Of a DNA stretch of 64,000 bases, positions 11,668 to 24,350 are shown in pieces. Within the stretch, counting starts at the first letter, position 1. Each line of letters starts with the position of its first letter. Both the position numbers and the translations under genes were made by a program. The notes under the pieces are model-generated. The model was given only the letters and a program-made list of their open reading frames with translations, made no database searches and was not told the DNA's origin. Source of the stretch: Plutella xylostella (lineage: Eukaryota; Arthropoda; Insecta; Lepidoptera; Plutellidae). Where the stretch lies: positions 2,547,001 to 2,611,000 of the forward strand of contig NC_064008.1 of NCBI RefSeq assembly GCF_932276165.1, read 5' to 3'.

Positions 11668-12740
11668 AAAATGGGTTGACGTTACTGATTTCGGGCTCTA
11701 CCTACAGTCATAGACTTTCAGATTACATCATCCTACATTGAGGAACAAATCTACGGTCTAGAATAAGAATTTAGTACGTAGTAGAGTAGGTATGTAAGTA
11801 CTATTAATTAAACCTTACTAGAAGAGCAGCATTTAAAAGGAAATTAAATGCATTTTCAAGAGGTAACTTAAGCTTGTACGCAGGGTCCTATCAAGTTGAA
11901 ATTAAAACGTCCCGGTGGGGAATTAATCTTCTCGGAGTTTTGCAGAGGTCTGCAATATTGATATCAAAGAAATGCCAGTTGTATTAATAATTGTAACTAA
12001 GTATTATACAGATATTATGTAGGTACCTAACGATGGTATCTTATCTTTATCTTAAATGGTACTTTAAGTTATGGTAGTTAGGTAGGTACCTACCTCATGA
12101 CCAAAAGTTGTTTAGAATTATTCTACCGTCTTGACCTAGGGTTTACCGTAGATTTAGGGTTATGTTTATTTTATACATTTTAGGGATCACGGACCACGGT
12201 TCAATACTTAGGTATAATGTTTCGGTTACATTGACCTGCCGCAAGAACATTCACTAATAGGTACTTAATTATTTCACCATACATTAAGTAAGGTACTTAT
12301 ACCACTACACCACCTGTACGGGGTCTACATAGTAAACCTAATAAATTACTTACCTACAATAAATACTATTTCCCCCAAACTAGAAATACAAATATAATCA
12401 TGCTAAGCCACAAGTACCAGGGCGCAATGAAAACGTCCGTCTGTGAATTTATCGTGCACCGCTGTGGCGGCTGCGGGTCTGCAATATTGATGAGCCCCCA
12501 GAGCGCGTGTTAGCGAGGCTCCTGCCAATTCATGTCCGCCTGGTACCTAGGTTGCAAGCTTGCCTACTTTTAAACTGAGGTGGTGGCTAACATCTGTTAT
12601 TCGTAGGATGGAAGATTATTTTGGTGGATGTTGAAAGAGTGATTCAAATCAATCAATGAGGTTCATTTGGTCAGTCACCAATTAGCTATTATTAAATGTG
12701 CAAAAATGCTCATTTATAAAAAAAATATTTAATATTTAAG
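11668..12740. other. Unassigned intergenic DNA
   Basis: AT-rich, with many taggta words and no supported gene. Nothing further recognised. Confidence 0.4.
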
Positions 12741-13735
12741 TAGGGGAGACCGGGGACAAAAGTAACAGTTTGTAGATTCTGTCTGATTTCTCTTTATTAA
12801 TAACATTTACGATAAAATAAATATAGTCACATAAAACTTTCGTATATAGTCTACAAATATCCATTATTACTTTACTTAATACATCTCGAATTTTAGCATT
12901 TCTTAAGCCTCAAAAAAAAAATGGGAAATCGTTACTTTCGACCCCATGGTCAGGTCGAAAGTAACAAGGTATGGGTCGAAAGTAACAACCCATAAATTCT
13001 GCCCAATGTTATAAATACGATTCAAAAGAAAGAACAAAAAAATCAATCAAATTATTTAGTTAAGAAAACTTCTTAAAAAACTATCGAAACTAAAAAAAAC
13101 TTATGACTTATTGACAAAACAAAAAAAAAACACGCACTCACGCCTTGTACTAACAAAAAAAACTTCTTAATATAAACTGTAAATGAGATCCATCATTTAA
13201 ACTGACTAACTGATAAGAAGTTGTTTTATTTGTGCCATAACATACAATATTATGACACAAATATCTAATCAAAACAACATAAAATAAAAATTTATAATGT
13301 GACATGGCAAACTTACATAAGCAATTCGTTACTTTTGTCCTGCCGCGAGCTGTTACTTTTGTACCCATTCCCATTTTTGAAATATCAGGTGACATAACTT
13401 TAAAACAGCAAGTGTTATTCGAAAACAATTTATGACATGCTACAGACAATCTTATAATTAATCAATGAACAAATAGTCATATGGTTCTTGGAATCTTAAT
13501 TCTACGTAAACACTAAATGAATAAACACCAAAAAACTTACTTTTGGTGTGTAAAATCACGAAATGCTCACTAAAACGACCTTGCACGGCGGCACGGGCGC
13601 GGAAAATAATATCATGCGCGGGGGGCATCGCATGCTGACTACCAGCTGTCGCTTGGGACGTTAAGGCTATTGGGGAAGTCCACAGAGTCTTTGTTACTTT
13701 CTACCCGCTGTTACTTTTGTCCCCGGTCTCCCCTA
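12741..13735. mobile_element. TIR DNA element, about 995 bp, probable TA target duplication
   Basis: Ends are inverted copies: GGGGAGACCGGGGACAAAAG from 12743 and its inverse ending 13733, each flanked by TA. Internal motifs gtcgaaagtaacaa repeat the terminal theme. No transposase is encoded. A short piece at about 13121-13151 (aacacgcactcacgccttg) matches the end of the SINE at 58935-59198, so the element also carries a SINE scrap. Confidence 0.8.
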
Positions 13736-14382
13736 GCTACCTAAACGGAAATAATTTGTACCTATATAGCGAAAGTGTTATTTTTAAGCCGAAAGAGGAT
13801 GACTGAAGAGCTCGACCACGAATTTCCATAGTAATCAGAGAGTTTTTAAATTGGGTGGTAACTAGATAACTACATATCCTCATTTCGAACTGCCTGTAGT
13901 ACAGGTCTAGGTCTGCACTCAACCTATCCCTTATGTATTGATTTGCACAGGCTTTGCATCCTACTCTCAATACCACGTAGGGTATCAAACAAACTAATAA
14001 CTTCGACTGGTCTCTTTCATTGCATACCCACCCACTTCACGTCCTTTGTCGAAATATCTGCAGACGCATCCCAATTACCAGAAGATCATAATATCGAATG
14101 GACTTCAGTCCATTTACCGTATATAGTGCCACAAACTTATCTGTTCCGGTGAGAGCGAACTAAATTGGTCCATATAATCTATGTCATGTCAATATGAAAT
14201 TCATTAGTAAGTAATGAGGTATGCAGTGGCGGATTAACCTATAAGCACGACAAGCACGTGCTTGGGGCCCCGGGCCTCCAGGGGCCCCCATCCTCTGCTG
14301 CTGTTTAATTTTATACCTACATTTTATTCATCCACAATACGTCCGATGTAATGAGCTTGCTCTGATTAAAAGGCCTCACGCG

Positions 14383-14772
14383 TAACCCCCTGGCCACAGC
14401 CAATTGCGGCGCGGCGTGCGGCGCGGCGAGCGGCGCGGCTAGCGGTGAGCGCCGAAAACAAACGCTAGACAACGTACGAAGTATGCCACAGCTAGCCGCG
14501 GCGCGAAATGCGGCGCGGCTAGCGGCGCGGGTTGACTGGCGCGGTGCGCGGCGGCGGCGGGCGGCGCGGTGTGCGAGCGAAACAAATGTACTAGAGAGTA
14601 TCGAGGCGGCCACAGCTCAGAGCGGCGCGCGCGGCGGCATCAAGTGGACGGACTAGCCAACGCGCGACCAAAACTCTGGTCGAGCTGTGGCATACCACCG
14701 CAATCCGCACCGCCCGCCGCCCCTCACGCCGCACCTCATCCCGCACCGCTGAAAGCTGTGGCCACGGCCTAA
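14383..14772. repeat. GC-rich inverted-repeat segment inside the hAT
   Basis: Bounded by cctggccacagc on the left and gctgtggccacgg on the right. The interior is dominated by gcggcgcgg words, and tatgccacagct near 14480 is answered by agctgtggcata near 14687. GC content is far above the surroundings. Probably a separate MITE nested in the hAT. Long open frames here reflect base composition and are not taken as genes. Confidence 0.55.
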
Positions 14773-14781
14773 GTAGGTATC

Positions 14782-15035
14782 ACCACAGTTTTGCCTGCGC
14801 AGGCCGGCTTAAACACGGAATACCGTGCGTGTGGTTGGTAAAGGGCCTACCACACGCGTAAGTGTTACCACAGTTTTGCCTGCGCAGGCCGGCTTAGACA
14901 CGGAATACCGTGCATGTGGTTGGTAAAGGGCCTACGACACGCGTAAGTATTACCACAGTTTTGCCTGCGCAGGCCGGCTTGTACTGTACATGGAATTCTG
15001 TGCGAATGGGTGATAAAACTGTATACCGTGCCAAC
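14782..15035. repeat. 85-bp tandem repeat, nearly three units
   Basis: Units start accacagttttgcctgcgc at 14782, 14867 and 14952, a period of 85 bp. The third unit diverges after the first half. A degraded inverted piece of the same unit is at about 16283-16320, just beyond the nested TIR element. Confidence 0.8.
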
Positions 15036-15175
15036 CCCGAAGCGCGGCTTGCGCATTTTTCGACGTGTTTGAAATTTTAATAATTTTGCCATTCATTAGT
15101 CTTCTCTTAAATCTAAAAAATGAGGCTTGCGCGTACTTAACTGTGCCGTGTGATAGCTCGGTGTACCTGCGCAGT

Positions 15176-16278
15176 AGTAGGGCAAAGGCGGGATAGATGC
15201 CCCAGTGGGATAGGCGCCCCATTTTTAAAAAACCTAACTTCCCAACTTCGCAATTAAGAAACTAGACGCCGCAAGCCACCCGCACCTCGGGTAGCCAGGC
15301 ACCGTCGAGTGGTGACGTCGCGTTTCGCTCGTGTGTGAATTCATATCCGCGGCGAACTTTATGAACTTGTTGTTGTATAACTTTATAAATATATGTTATC
15401 TCCGTCATATTTTTTATCACGTCAGTAAATGTAAAGTACAAATAGTGGCTCATTTATTTTTATTTACTTTAAAAAAATACGGGGGCATCTATCCCTGTCA
15501 AAAAGGATAGTTGCCCTAATTTTTTACGGTATAGGTGCCCCTCGGGGCCTCTATTCTTCCATACATCCCGTATACCCAGATTGTATTATAAGTGCTTTGA
15601 ATATACATATAATTTTAGTATATTTTTGCGTTTTATTTTTTATTTTTCAAGTGTTTATGTATAGATATTTACACTTTTCATGGATTTACTTTTCACTAAG
15701 TTTTTGGTCTTTTTACTGATTATAGCAGAATATGCCACAAAAATACAAAAGAAAAGAAGGAGTGTGAGCGCGTTGTTCTATGACTAAATATATTTTTTCT
15801 AAACTATATGAAATACTGGGGATAAATGAAAAATACAGAAATTTTGCCATTCCATCAAGAACATGAACAAATACTTTTAGAATTTCATAGTGATTATGTT
15901 ATTTACTTCATAGTGACAATGACAATAAAAAGATTTAAAAAACTGCAAAATACTTTTTCAAATAAAATAAAGACCAAAAAAATATATGAATATTATTAAT
16001 ATAATATACTTGTACAGTATGAACGGCATCTATCTGTGCTAGTATTTTCAAGGTCGGGCAACTATCCATAGGGGTAGGCATCTATCCCACTGGACTAACA
16101 ATGGACTTCGGCAAAAGGCAAAAAACTGAAAAATCTATAGGTCCAAAAAGACAAATTCCAGTTAAACATAAAGGATTAAACTAGTTACATTCATAAGTAT
16201 TATTTATGAAAAACCAATATTTTTTAAATTAGAAGCATATTTCAAAAAGTGGGGCATCTATCCCGCCTTTACCCTACT
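15176..16278. mobile_element. TIR element nested in the hAT, about 1.1 kb
   Basis: Ends are inverted 29-bp copies with one mismatch: the left begins AGTAGGGCAAAGGCGGGATA and the right ends with its inverse. The motif gggcatctatccc recurs internally at several places (about 15480, 16020-16100). No transposase is encoded. No clear target duplication was found. Confidence 0.7.
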
Positions 16279-16625
16279 CGTAACTGTGGTGATACTTGCG
16301 CGTGTGTCGTAGGCCTTTAAGGCAAGCAATAATTTTTTAAAATGTTTTACATCCTTTTTTTGCAGAAAAGTTATAGGACGTTTTAGCTATTGAACTGTTT
16401 TGTCACTCTTTGTCAAGCAATAAATTGTTCTTTATTAGGGGCCTACACAGGCTTTGTGCTTAGGGCCTCCGATGCTCTTAATCCGCCACTGGAGGTATGG
16501 ACCAATTTAGTTCGTTCTCACCGGAACAGATAAGTTTGTGGCACTATACGTCCTGCTCAAGTGTCATCAATATGCACTCGGGGACAATCCATACTGAATC
16601 GAACACTGACATTGAGGCCGGTGGA

Positions 16626-16664
16626 CCAATCAGCGAGCTTCGTGGCTTGATTTATAGCCAATCG
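16626..16664 (+). repeat. CCAAT-containing module, copy 3
   Basis: Contains accaatcagcgagctt and tttatagccaatcgg. It matches the module at 11202-11244 and lies 78 bp after the right end of MITE copy B, mirroring the arrangement at 9087. Confidence 0.45.
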
Positions 16665-16739
16665 GCGCGTCGATGCGATATTGCACGTTCACAGAGTATG
16701 GCGGAGTATAATGAGGATTTATTAGGGAGTTTTTAAGGA

Positions 16740-17727
16740 CTCGTTCACCTGTAATTTAGGGTTCCAGGTCCAGAGTAGAGTTAGATAATGGCCTTAACCT
16801 TCACATTTACTGCTAACTTAAAACTATACCTACACAAAAAAATAGGAGTACTTAAAGAGAATACGAAATGTGAAAACAGATAGGTACTTTCAGTAAGTAT
16901 TATAAGTAGGTGCTGCCTATATTGATATGTAGGTTAGGAGTTGGGTAGAGTTAAATTTAATTTCCAATTTTGCCATCCAATGAAGCAGCGATAAAGTTTC
17001 CGGTCACTGGCTGTGACGAGATCAGTTTCCAATAACTTTACAGAGTATTTTACTTTAAAAAATTATAAGCTCAAATTCTTCCTAATCTTGTCTGTCTAAT
17101 AATCTATTTTAAGGTGCTGGCATTTGCTTCTTTTACGAAGTAGTTAAGCGTTAGACTTTAGCCACTCTGGTGAAATATATAAAACCAAGTAAAGTAAATA
17201 AAAATGAAAAAACTTTCACACAAAAACACAAATACAAATATTATGTATTATCTGTACCAACTGTATTAATTAACAAACCTCAGCCTAACCCGGTAACAAT
17301 ACAAAACTAACACAGTGCCCCGGAGTCCAAACTACCAGGGTAATATGAATTTATAGGATGACCGGCGGAAAGTTCGCAATTTCTCTGTTGCAAATACGAC
17401 GACTAAATTTGAATACATAGCTGGTACGCAAAGCTAGTTCCTCTGTTTTTAGTCACTATGAATTTTAATTAAACTCACAAATTCTAAACTATTTTAGGTT
17501 TAGGTAAGGCAGGTTTTAGTTGAAACCCAGCTTTGGTTTACAACCACAGCATAGACCTGTTTAGTTAGAGCAAGGCTAGAGCCCATTTTAGCACCAGAGA
17601 GTACCTAATACTTATCGCAAGTTTTGTTTCTGTGTAAAAAGGAAACAATATACATAATTTTCTCTAATTTTCCAGGTTAAACATAAAGTTATAAATAGTA
17701 TCTACTTAAATGTTTTTTTTTATTTTT
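16740..17727. other. Unassigned AT-rich DNA
   Basis: No supported gene, repeat end or hairpin was recognised here. Confidence 0.4.
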
Positions 17728-18218
17728 TATTAGGTTGGTAAGATGTCGTTTATGCCCACCACCTCATAAAATAATTTAAGTTACTTATTTTCTACTATTC
17801 GTAGCGCTCTATAGCACAGCTGGGCGGGCCTCTCTGCCCTGGCGGTGCGAAATCCCGTTTTCAGGAGTACACGTGATCACGCTGCGGCGTCGCTCACGCA
17901 ATAACTGTTTTTTTTGTTAATATTATTTGTATTTGTTTCGTGCGTCACGCTGGGCATCCACTGAAACACCAGTGCTGTGTCCCTCGAGTTCCTCTAAGGC
18001 GCAGCAATAGCTGAGTGGATGTGCCTTTTTGACATGCAGCATATAGTCCATTGTTTTGTACTGGTACATATATTTTTTTGTTTGATTTAATTATTACTTA
18101 AGTTCTTTATATATAAGTAAGTACTTAGCTGTTTTTGAAAGTTACTGTATTTTTGTTTTTTTCATATTTTTTTTTGCTGTGTGTCAAATAAATGATTTCT
18201 ATTCTATTCTATTCTATT
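17728..18218 (+). mobile_element. LINE 3'-end fragment with attct tail
   Basis: Contains caatagctgagtggatg and ends tgtgtcaaataaatg followed by an attct microsatellite. The same 3' end is present inverted at 8693-8900. The left boundary is approximate. No coding part survives. Confidence 0.5.
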
Positions 18219-18938
18219 TATAATGTATTTTTTCTTACTTGTCGTAGATTTTGAGCAATCTTGGGGTGTCTTTTTATTTGAATTAATTTAAAAACTAGGT
18301 AAGTTATAAAATAAAATATAATGACAAATGAGATACTTACAAGCAAAAATGGTTGATTTCGTAACTAAACAAAAAAACGGAACGACACCGTGTGTTTGTA
18401 AACATTATAATCTCAGAGCTCCATATATTTAATTCATAAAAACAAGTAAATCAGTGCTTAGTGTCCGCCAAAATACCTGACAAATCAAGACATAACCTCA
18501 CCTTGTCTAGTGCAACTAGTGAAATCGAGCCTGTGCTCCCATTTTGGACGATATCCTGAACTCAAGGTACACAAATCGGGTCTATTGTTTTCAATTCGTT
18601 GTGGTTTTGAATTCAAATTACGCATAAACTGCCACAAAACGATATTTTACGAAAATTCATGGTAAACAAATACATACATTGACCAATCAGCTGTTCACAA
18701 AACGTCAAGAAACCGATGTTGCCAGAAATAAAAATCAAATAAGGCTGTCACTACACCGGCGATTCATAACTTTTTCGAGTTGCGTTCCATTTCACGAATA
18801 TAAATTAAATTACATAAACGTTATTCCGTATTCTGAGATTTGATATAAGAGCGAATACCAATATTGTTGGATCCTTTTGGTACTGCTACTCGACAACAGA
18901 GGGCACTGAAATATATTAAATAACAAAATTACTGCAAC
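18219..18938. other. Intergenic DNA and possible 5' region of the following LINE
   Basis: AT-rich. The last ~100 bp may be the 5' untranslated region of the LINE that starts coding at 18939, but the element's 5' boundary cannot be fixed. Confidence 0.3.
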
Positions 18939-20425
18939 ATGACACCAAGCATCCTTATATGTGGTAAATGCCATAAAAAATGTCGAAAGAACGACTATTT
19001 ACAATGTGCAACTTGTAAACAAATATTATGTCTAGATGACTGCTCGAATATGTCTAGAAAATTATATATGATTATGGAATCAGCTAAGAGACTAGGATGG
19101 AAGTGCACGAAATGCATTCAAAAGTCAAGTACCCCTATTTCAAGAAGACCTACACATTCTACATCCCTTAAAATTAAAACAGCTACTTCCACTGTCACAC
19201 AGATGTCCTGCACTCCTGTAATCCATGAAAACGTAACCCAGCGTAGGAAAGAAATCGTAAACATTCCGACAGAAAATTCTTTCGAATCCTTGTCAGACTC
19301 TATTGATTCCAAAAGTGAAGATGAATGCAGCTCAAATAATAGGCATATTCAAAACAATAATTGGACATCAAGCATTTCGAAAAGTAGAAGTTGCCCAGAA
19401 CTACATAACATAAGAATAAAAAATGAACTAGAAAAACTTATAGAAAAAGTATCTAGCCTAGAAATACAACTGAAATCAGCTGAAAAAGAAATAGAAACAA
19501 TGCTATCAGAAAATTTTAATTTGAAAAATGAGGTCACGAGATATAAAAATAAAGTTGACCACCTTACAAAGTTATGTCTCACATCAAACAATGATACTAA
19601 AAAGGAAAAAAAAGGAAGTGCAAAAAGAGTAATAAAACAATGCCTAACCTATTCTCAGACTGTTCTATTGATTTACTGGAGGAATCAGTCATTTCGGAGG
19701 GCGAACCGAGGTCTCCGATCAGCGTCAATGGATCTCACGCAAAACTGAATCGAGCTAAAGTACAGAAGGATGCCTGCTCAGAGCCTAAGCAGACCTACAC
19801 CAAAGTCAAATTATGCATTCTAAGCAACAGCACACAGAGTGGAGCTTGTGATGTATTGGACAGTACATTTAATTCAACGAAATACACATACTGTCATTAC
19901 AGAAACACGAACGCAAAACTCGAAGCACTCCTAGCAAATATTGATAAGAAAGTTGAGGGATTTACAATGTCTGATTTCTGTGTTTTAATGATTGGAGAGA
20001 CTGATTTTCTCAGTACTAATAACTATGTACAACTCGTCACCACTCTAAGACAAACAATATTAGAACTTGCTCATACTAATTTCATAATATGTTTACCTAC
20101 TTACATTTGTGGAGCTGGATTATATAATTGTAGAGTCGAAACTTTCATCAATCTTATGTGTCTTGATGTATTGACGCATAACTACGCAATACTGTTTGAT
20201 ACCAACCATGACCTAACGTATAGCATGTTTTCAGAACGCACAGGCAGATTGAACTTTTACGGGCTACAGAATATATGTAAAAACCTCAATGAAATCATCT
20301 CACCACTGATAGAACAATCACACTCTCTACATATAAAACACATCGAGAGAGGTGGAACATCCTGTAACAATACTAAGAGCTTAAAAATACAAGTAAACAG
20401 GCAATCTCAGTTTTTTCTCGTATAA
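18939..20425 (+). pseudogene. CR1-like LINE ORF1, one frameshift
   Basis: Begins MTPSILICGKC. Residues 8-60 carry paired cysteines spaced like a PHD-type zinc finger, ending WKCTKC. A polar linker follows, then a Lys/Glu-rich coiled coil (about 160-215). The frame changes in a run of A's near 19605-19615, where the other frame continues uninterrupted into the next part. That second part (to 20425) contains MIGETDF, ICLPTY and a C-terminal TGRLNFYGL, resembling the SGNH esterase-like domain found in ORF1 of this LINE group. The protein normally binds element RNA. A single-base length change in the A run is the simplest explanation of the break. Confidence 0.75.
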
Positions 20426-23139
20426 ACACATACATATTCTTCATCAAAATATTGCCTCTTTAATTAAAAAAAGCGATGTGCTATCAATCTATCTCGAAGA
20501 ATTAGAAGAGAACAATAAACCTATCGATATTTTATGCATCACCGAGCATTTTATGCTTTCGGAACATGAAAAACTTTTGTGTATTCCAAATTTTAAACTC
20601 ACCACTAGCTATTGTCGGGATAAAAAACGAGGGGGGAGTTGTATACTAATAAGGAAGGGTCATGACTACAAAGTATTAAATGAGATTAATAGTCTTTCGA
20701 TTAAGTATATTTTTGAGTGTTGTGCCATCGAATTGTTGGAGCATAATATTGTCATAGTATGTATTTATAGGACACCCACCAAGAATTCAAAAAAGATAGG
20801 TATTTTTTTTGAAAGATTAGATCTAACTTTACAAAAGTTAACAAAAAATAATAACACAAAAATTATATTGTGCGGTGACTTCAATATCGATATTCTTAAA
20901 AAAAATAATCACTCTCACGAATTTGAAAACCTGATCCTTAGGTATAACTTAAGACTAGAAATTAGAGAACCTACAAGAATTAGCAGCAAAACATGCCTTG
21001 ACAACTTTGCACACAACATTAAAGGCAGTATGGGAGAAGTAATCGAATATGGACTGTCCGATCATACAGCCCAGCTTCTGAAATGTCCAGTAAAAAAAAC
21101 CTATACTCTAAAGTTTTGGTACATAACACGTCGAGACTACTGCAATGAAAATTTAGAAAAATTTAAAAAATATATAGATAGTCTTTCTTTTTGTGACGTC
21201 TACGACTCTAACGACACTAATACTGCCTATAATAAATTTATTGAAACCTTTAAACTCTTCCATGACCTTTGTTTTCCGTTGAGAAAAATAAAAATTTCTA
21301 TTAGAAAAAAACAGAAGTGGATCTCTGAAGGTATAAAAAAGTGTAGTAAAATAAAAAGAAAACACTTATGGGCATACCGAACGCATCCCACCACACAAAA
21401 CAAAATGACCCTCACATCCTATTCGAAAAGATTCAAGAAAGTTGTGCAATATACTCAAAGGACTCAAAACAACCATTACATAAACTCAGCTAAATGCAAA
21501 TCAAGGGCAGTATGGCAAACCATAAACAAGTATAAAACCAGCAATATAAAAGAAAACATAACAAATATTCTTCACCACCAGGAAATTATCACAGATCCGT
21601 ATAGAATTGCCAATGCCTTCAATGATTGTAGGTTATGATGACATATCTACCTCAGCAATTAAAGTAGTAGCCGAAGCCATATCATTTCCACTGAGTCATA
21701 TTATCAACTTAAGCATAACAGAAGGAGCTTTCCCAACTAAATTGAAAACTACGATTATAAAACCTATACACAAAAAAGAAAATAAAGAGTTGATGAAGTA
21801 TTATCGCCCAATAGCACTAATAAGTATATTCTCAAAGATTTTTGAAAAATCCTACTACAACTCACTTTATAAATACCTAGAAAAGTTCAATATCTTAGTT
21901 AAAGAGCAAACCGGTTTCCGTAAGAACGTGTCTATAAATATGGCTTTCTATAAATTTTTACAAAAAACCCTCTACAACATGGACAAGAAAAAGACCACTT
22001 GCGCCGTTTTAATGGACATGAAAAAGGCGTTCGATTTGGTTGACCATAGAATTCTTCTGAATAAACTTGAGGCTTACGGAATACGAGGTAATACTTTGAA
22101 ACTGCTAGAATCTTATCTAAGCGGCAGAAACCAACTGGTGGAAGTAACACAAATTGATTTGCAAACAAAGCATGAAATAAAGTACCAGTCTAAACTAAGA
22201 ACTATTAATCGCGGGGTGCCTCAAGGTAGTACATTGGGCCCACTTCTGTTTCTGCTCTATATCAACGATTTTCCCTCCTGCGTAAAATATCCAATGGTCC
22301 TCTTTGCCGACGATAGCACTCTCATAGTAGAAGGCAACGATTCAAAAAAATACGAGAGAGATATAAATGAATCTCTACAAAAGATTAGTGAATGGCTGGA
22401 AAAAAATTCCCTTATTTTAAGCGCAGAAAAAACTAAATTGATGCATTTTTATCAAAGAATAATACCATCCCCAGTAAATGTTACCTGCTTGGGAGTACCA
22501 ATAGAAACCACAAATGTTGCACGTTTCCTTGGTTTGATGATTGATAGCAATTTAACATGGAGGGCTCATATAGAGCATGTCTGTAAAAGACTAAGTCGGT
22601 CTGCCTATGCTCTTCGGAAACTAACACAAGTAGTTGATATAAGTACAGTTATCATTGCCTACCACGGATATGTAGCTTCCATAATTCGCTATGGCATTAT
22701 ATTCTGGGGAAACTCTACAAACAAAGACATTTGTTTTAAAGCTCAAAAAAAATGCCTCAGATCGATGTTTAGACTCAAACAAACTGATTCTTGTAAACCA
22801 TATTTTATTAAGTACAAACTTTTAACTCTACCATGTCTATTTATTCTTGAAATGACAATGTTTATTAAATCAAATCCAAACCTTTTTAAAACTATGACAT
22901 GTGTGAATAATAGGCAAGGTCGCGATAGGGATAGGTTATACACGGAGCCATCTAACACCACCTTGCTACGAAAGAGCTTCATCTGTCTAGGACCTAAGAT
23001 ATATAATAAGTTGCCAGAGTCTATAAGAAAACTTGAAATAACTAAATTTAAAACTACACTGACATCAATCCTTCAAATTAAATGTTATTATTCAATTCAA
23101 CAATACCTCAATGACCAGACATCTTTTTATCTTGACTAG
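20390..23139 (+). pseudogene. CR1-like LINE ORF2: endonuclease and reverse transcriptase, internally deleted
   Basis: The conserved N-terminus (HILHQNIASL) is readable at about 20430, overlapping the end of ORF1. The endonuclease part (to about 21100) has LCITEHF, CIYRTP, CGDFNID and the GLSDHTAQL motif carrying the catalytic His. It continues to 21638, where the frame ends shortly after NAFNDC. The reverse transcriptase frame, 21607-23139, starts within the early fingers region, so a stretch that normally joins the two has been lost along with the frame. Later motifs are intact: YYRPIALIS, the GVPQGSTLGPL motif and LFADDST with the catalytic aspartates. The C-terminal part is complete to the stop at 23139. 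Confidence 0.8.
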
Positions 23140-23406
23140 CCTATTATTTTGTTATTTTTTTTTAATTGAATACTATTTTATGAACCATTGACTTGTGTGA
23201 TATTTTATATTTTATTATTTTTTTTAAAATTATTGTGATTTTTTGTATATTTTTTTCTAATATTTGTCAATTTATAAATTCTTTGTAAATAAATTTGTAC
23301 GCCATAAGTATGGCAAAACATAGAGAAACTAACAATTTATATTTAAGACCATTGTATTACTAACCTATGTTTACAAATAAATACTTTGACTTTGACTTTG
23401 ACTTTG

Positions 23407-24350
23407 AAAAAAAACCATTTATTTTGGCCGTAGTTTTTTTTTTAATAGTAGGTATTTTAATTAAAAAGACCTACAAATATTGTTTACCTTTTTAGCCAAA
23501 TAAGAATGAATACAGTACGTATAGATGTTCTATTTTACATTATCATCAAGTTGACATGCTTGGTATAGTAAAATAAAAACGAACCTAAGCTGCAACTGCA
23601 ACAAATACACACACCTTTATTAAAGAAAAATTGGTTTTAAACATTTTATTGTGTGCATTCGATACTATCCGACATTAATGCATGCGTTCCCTGGAACCGC
23701 CGCATTTTTCATCGCAAAACAAAAGACTATCGGATAAACATGAAACGATCGGCTTTATGTTGCAAATATCGAGTACGTACTCTTTGTTCTTTATGCATCT
23801 CGCTCTAACACACTTCAAAGGTAATTCCACCGACTACCTAACCTAACACACACGTTATAATAAAGACTTTATAAGGTGCCAACTAGAGATCATATTTCCT
23901 TGAAACCCGAGCCGTGACGGTAATTTATGCAGTGAATTTTTCCTTATTACGTTACGGGCAAGGGTGGTTTTTCTTTGTGGAAGGTGAAGGGTTCAATTTC
24001 TCCCTTTTGTTCGAGAGGTTTCCTGGGGGGTCACTCTACATAACGAAAAACTTAGTTCCAGAGCGCTGCTGTGCAAGCCACGACTCTATCTCGTTGTATT
24101 AAACGTGCCGATTGCACGACATCACTCTCGTTCGTTCGTTTTTCTTCAGTATAGAGTAACCCTTCTGAGCCCATTGTGCAAGGCGAAAACGTCAAACAGA
24201 CTGTGTCGTCGAGTCTTTCCTAATGAGTTAGGTAAGCACATCCCTGTCATATGAGGCTGATGGATAGATAAGAGGGGTAAGGGGTTCATTACTTATTTTG
24301 CAACCTCTTCCTCCCATATTAAATCAGGACCATAGACCTACTACATGATC
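23407..24350. other. Unassigned intergenic DNA
   Basis: AT-rich DNA with no supported gene or repeat end. Confidence 0.4.

Larger units (their letters stand above)
14224..16491. mobile_element. Non-autonomous hAT element, 2268 bp, with 8-bp target duplication
   Basis: Terminal inverted repeats CAGTGGCGGATTAA and TTAATCCGCCACTG. Both sides are flanked by gaggtatg (14216-14223 and 16492-16499), an exact 8-bp duplication typical of hAT transposition. Subterminal DNA has the ggggcccc-rich pattern often seen in hAT elements. No transposase frame is present. The interior contains a GC-rich insert, an 85-bp tandem array and another TIR element. Confidence 0.9.
14122..16548. mobile_element. MITE family TATAGTGCCACAAACTTATC, copy B, split by a hAT
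   Basis: The left arm begins TATAGTGCCACAAACTTATC at 14122 and the right arm is its inverse ending at 16548. Removing the hAT insertion at 14224-16491 and one copy of its duplication leaves an almost symmetrical MITE of about 158 bp. Another copy is at 8617-9002 and a single arm at 51608. Confidence 0.85.
18939..23406 (+). mobile_element. CR1-like non-LTR retrotransposon (damaged)
   Basis: ORF1, with a zinc finger, coiled coil and esterase-like part, is followed by ORF2 (endonuclease then reverse transcriptase) and an AT-rich 3' UTR ending in about 3.5 copies of actttg at 23385-23406. The ORF1 architecture and microsatellite tail fit the CR1/L2 group. It carries an ORF1 frameshift and a deletion with frame change between the endonuclease and reverse transcriptase, so it cannot move by itself. 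Confidence 0.8.

Noticed and set aside
14317..14772. Long Ala/Arg-rich open frames in the GC-rich block of the hAT
   Set aside because: Frames are open on both strands because of base composition; the block is an inverted repeat with no codon bias or domain.
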